In this document: one piece after another, positions 5,519 to 5,619 of the stretch
Layout: each line of letters opens with the position of its first letter
Position numbering within the stretch: the first letter of the stretch is position 1
Assembly (NCBI GenBank): GCA_903832475.1
Contig: CAILBQ010000535.1
Span: 1 to 5,619, forward strand
DNA length: 5,619 nt
Origin: an uncultured Acidobacteriota bacterium
GTDB taxonomy: Bacteria > Acidobacteriota > Terriglobia > Terriglobales > Acidobacteriaceae
Direction of reading: 5' to 3'
Position numbers and translations under genes: made by a program
The notes under the pieces: generated by a model
Database searches by the model: none
Seen by the model: only the letters and a program-made list of their open reading frames with translations
Told to the model about the DNA's origin: nothing

Positions 5519-5619
5519 CGTCGTTCGACTTTGTTTCCGCTGGGACTTTGCTCAGCGACTGAGTGGTGGGTTTGTGTGAGTGAGAAGCAGATTCCCCTGA
5601 GGGGAATGACAGAAAGAAA
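5519..5619. repeat. Diverged copy of the palindrome-bearing repeat unit, cut by the window end
   Basis: This copy begins with 'gttcgactttgtt', like the first tandem unit ('cttcgactttgtt' at 971), and ends with 'gagaagcag', the palindrome ATTCCCCTGAGGGGAAT (5591-5607) and 'gacagaaagaaa'. The distance from 'ttcgac' to 'cagatt' is 64 bases here and in the unit at 963-1079. The middle part is not alike and lacks the 'gcgattttctggtt' block. The unit stops at 'agaaagaaa', just where the internal copies continue into 'gcaagggcaac'. Confidence 0.82.

Overview
The window looks like ordinary chromosomal DNA from a GC-rich soil-type bacterium. My best guess is an Acidobacteriota member of the Terriglobia (Granulicella/Terriglobus/Edaphobacter-like). 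This rests on remembered resemblance, not on a search: dispersed intergenic repeats of the 'TTCGACT...GCTCAGGATGAC' and 'GCCCCATCCTTGA...TCAAGGGTGGG' type, a secreted beta-helix protein ending in an 'NWWNCPAGP' motif, and a Tat-exported DinB-like protein.

Layout: all four convincing genes lie on the minus strand, so transcription runs from right to left. In transcription order they are: (1) 5272-3578, a 564-residue membrane-anchored protein with a His-rich segment, a glycine-zipper hydrophobic core and a long helical tail, function unknown; (2) 3416-2949, a small secreted protein with a DUF4440/SnoaL-like fold; (3) 2808-1489, a secreted right-handed parallel beta-helix protein; (4) 851-198, a Tat-exported DinB/DUF664-like putative metalloprotein. 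Each gene has its own plausible sigma70-type promoter and the gaps are 140 bp or more, so I read them as separate units and not as an operon. Nothing ties them into one pathway beyond three of them being exported and the fourth being membrane-anchored.

The gaps at 1-197, 852-1488 and 5273-5619 hold an elaborate repeat family. There are three tandem units of about 115 bp, each carrying a perfect palindrome (ATTCCCCTNAGGGGAAT), and a diverged fourth unit lies at the right end. A separate repeat of about 170 bp occurs twice. Each copy contains an imperfect hairpin just downstream of a stop codon, one after the DinB gene and one after the beta-helix gene. The left edge of the window begins, and the right edge stops, at almost the same internal junction of this repeat family. 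This suggests the window is a contig broken at an unresolved repeat, or less likely a repeat-bounded or circular segment.

The most interesting items are the repeat architecture with its 3'-end hairpins, a nearly identical promoter and start-of-transcript motif shared by the beta-helix and DUF4440-like genes, an inverted repeat overlapping the promoter of the large membrane protein, and that protein itself. I see no convincing defence system, mobile-element transposase, CRISPR array, tRNA or rRNA.
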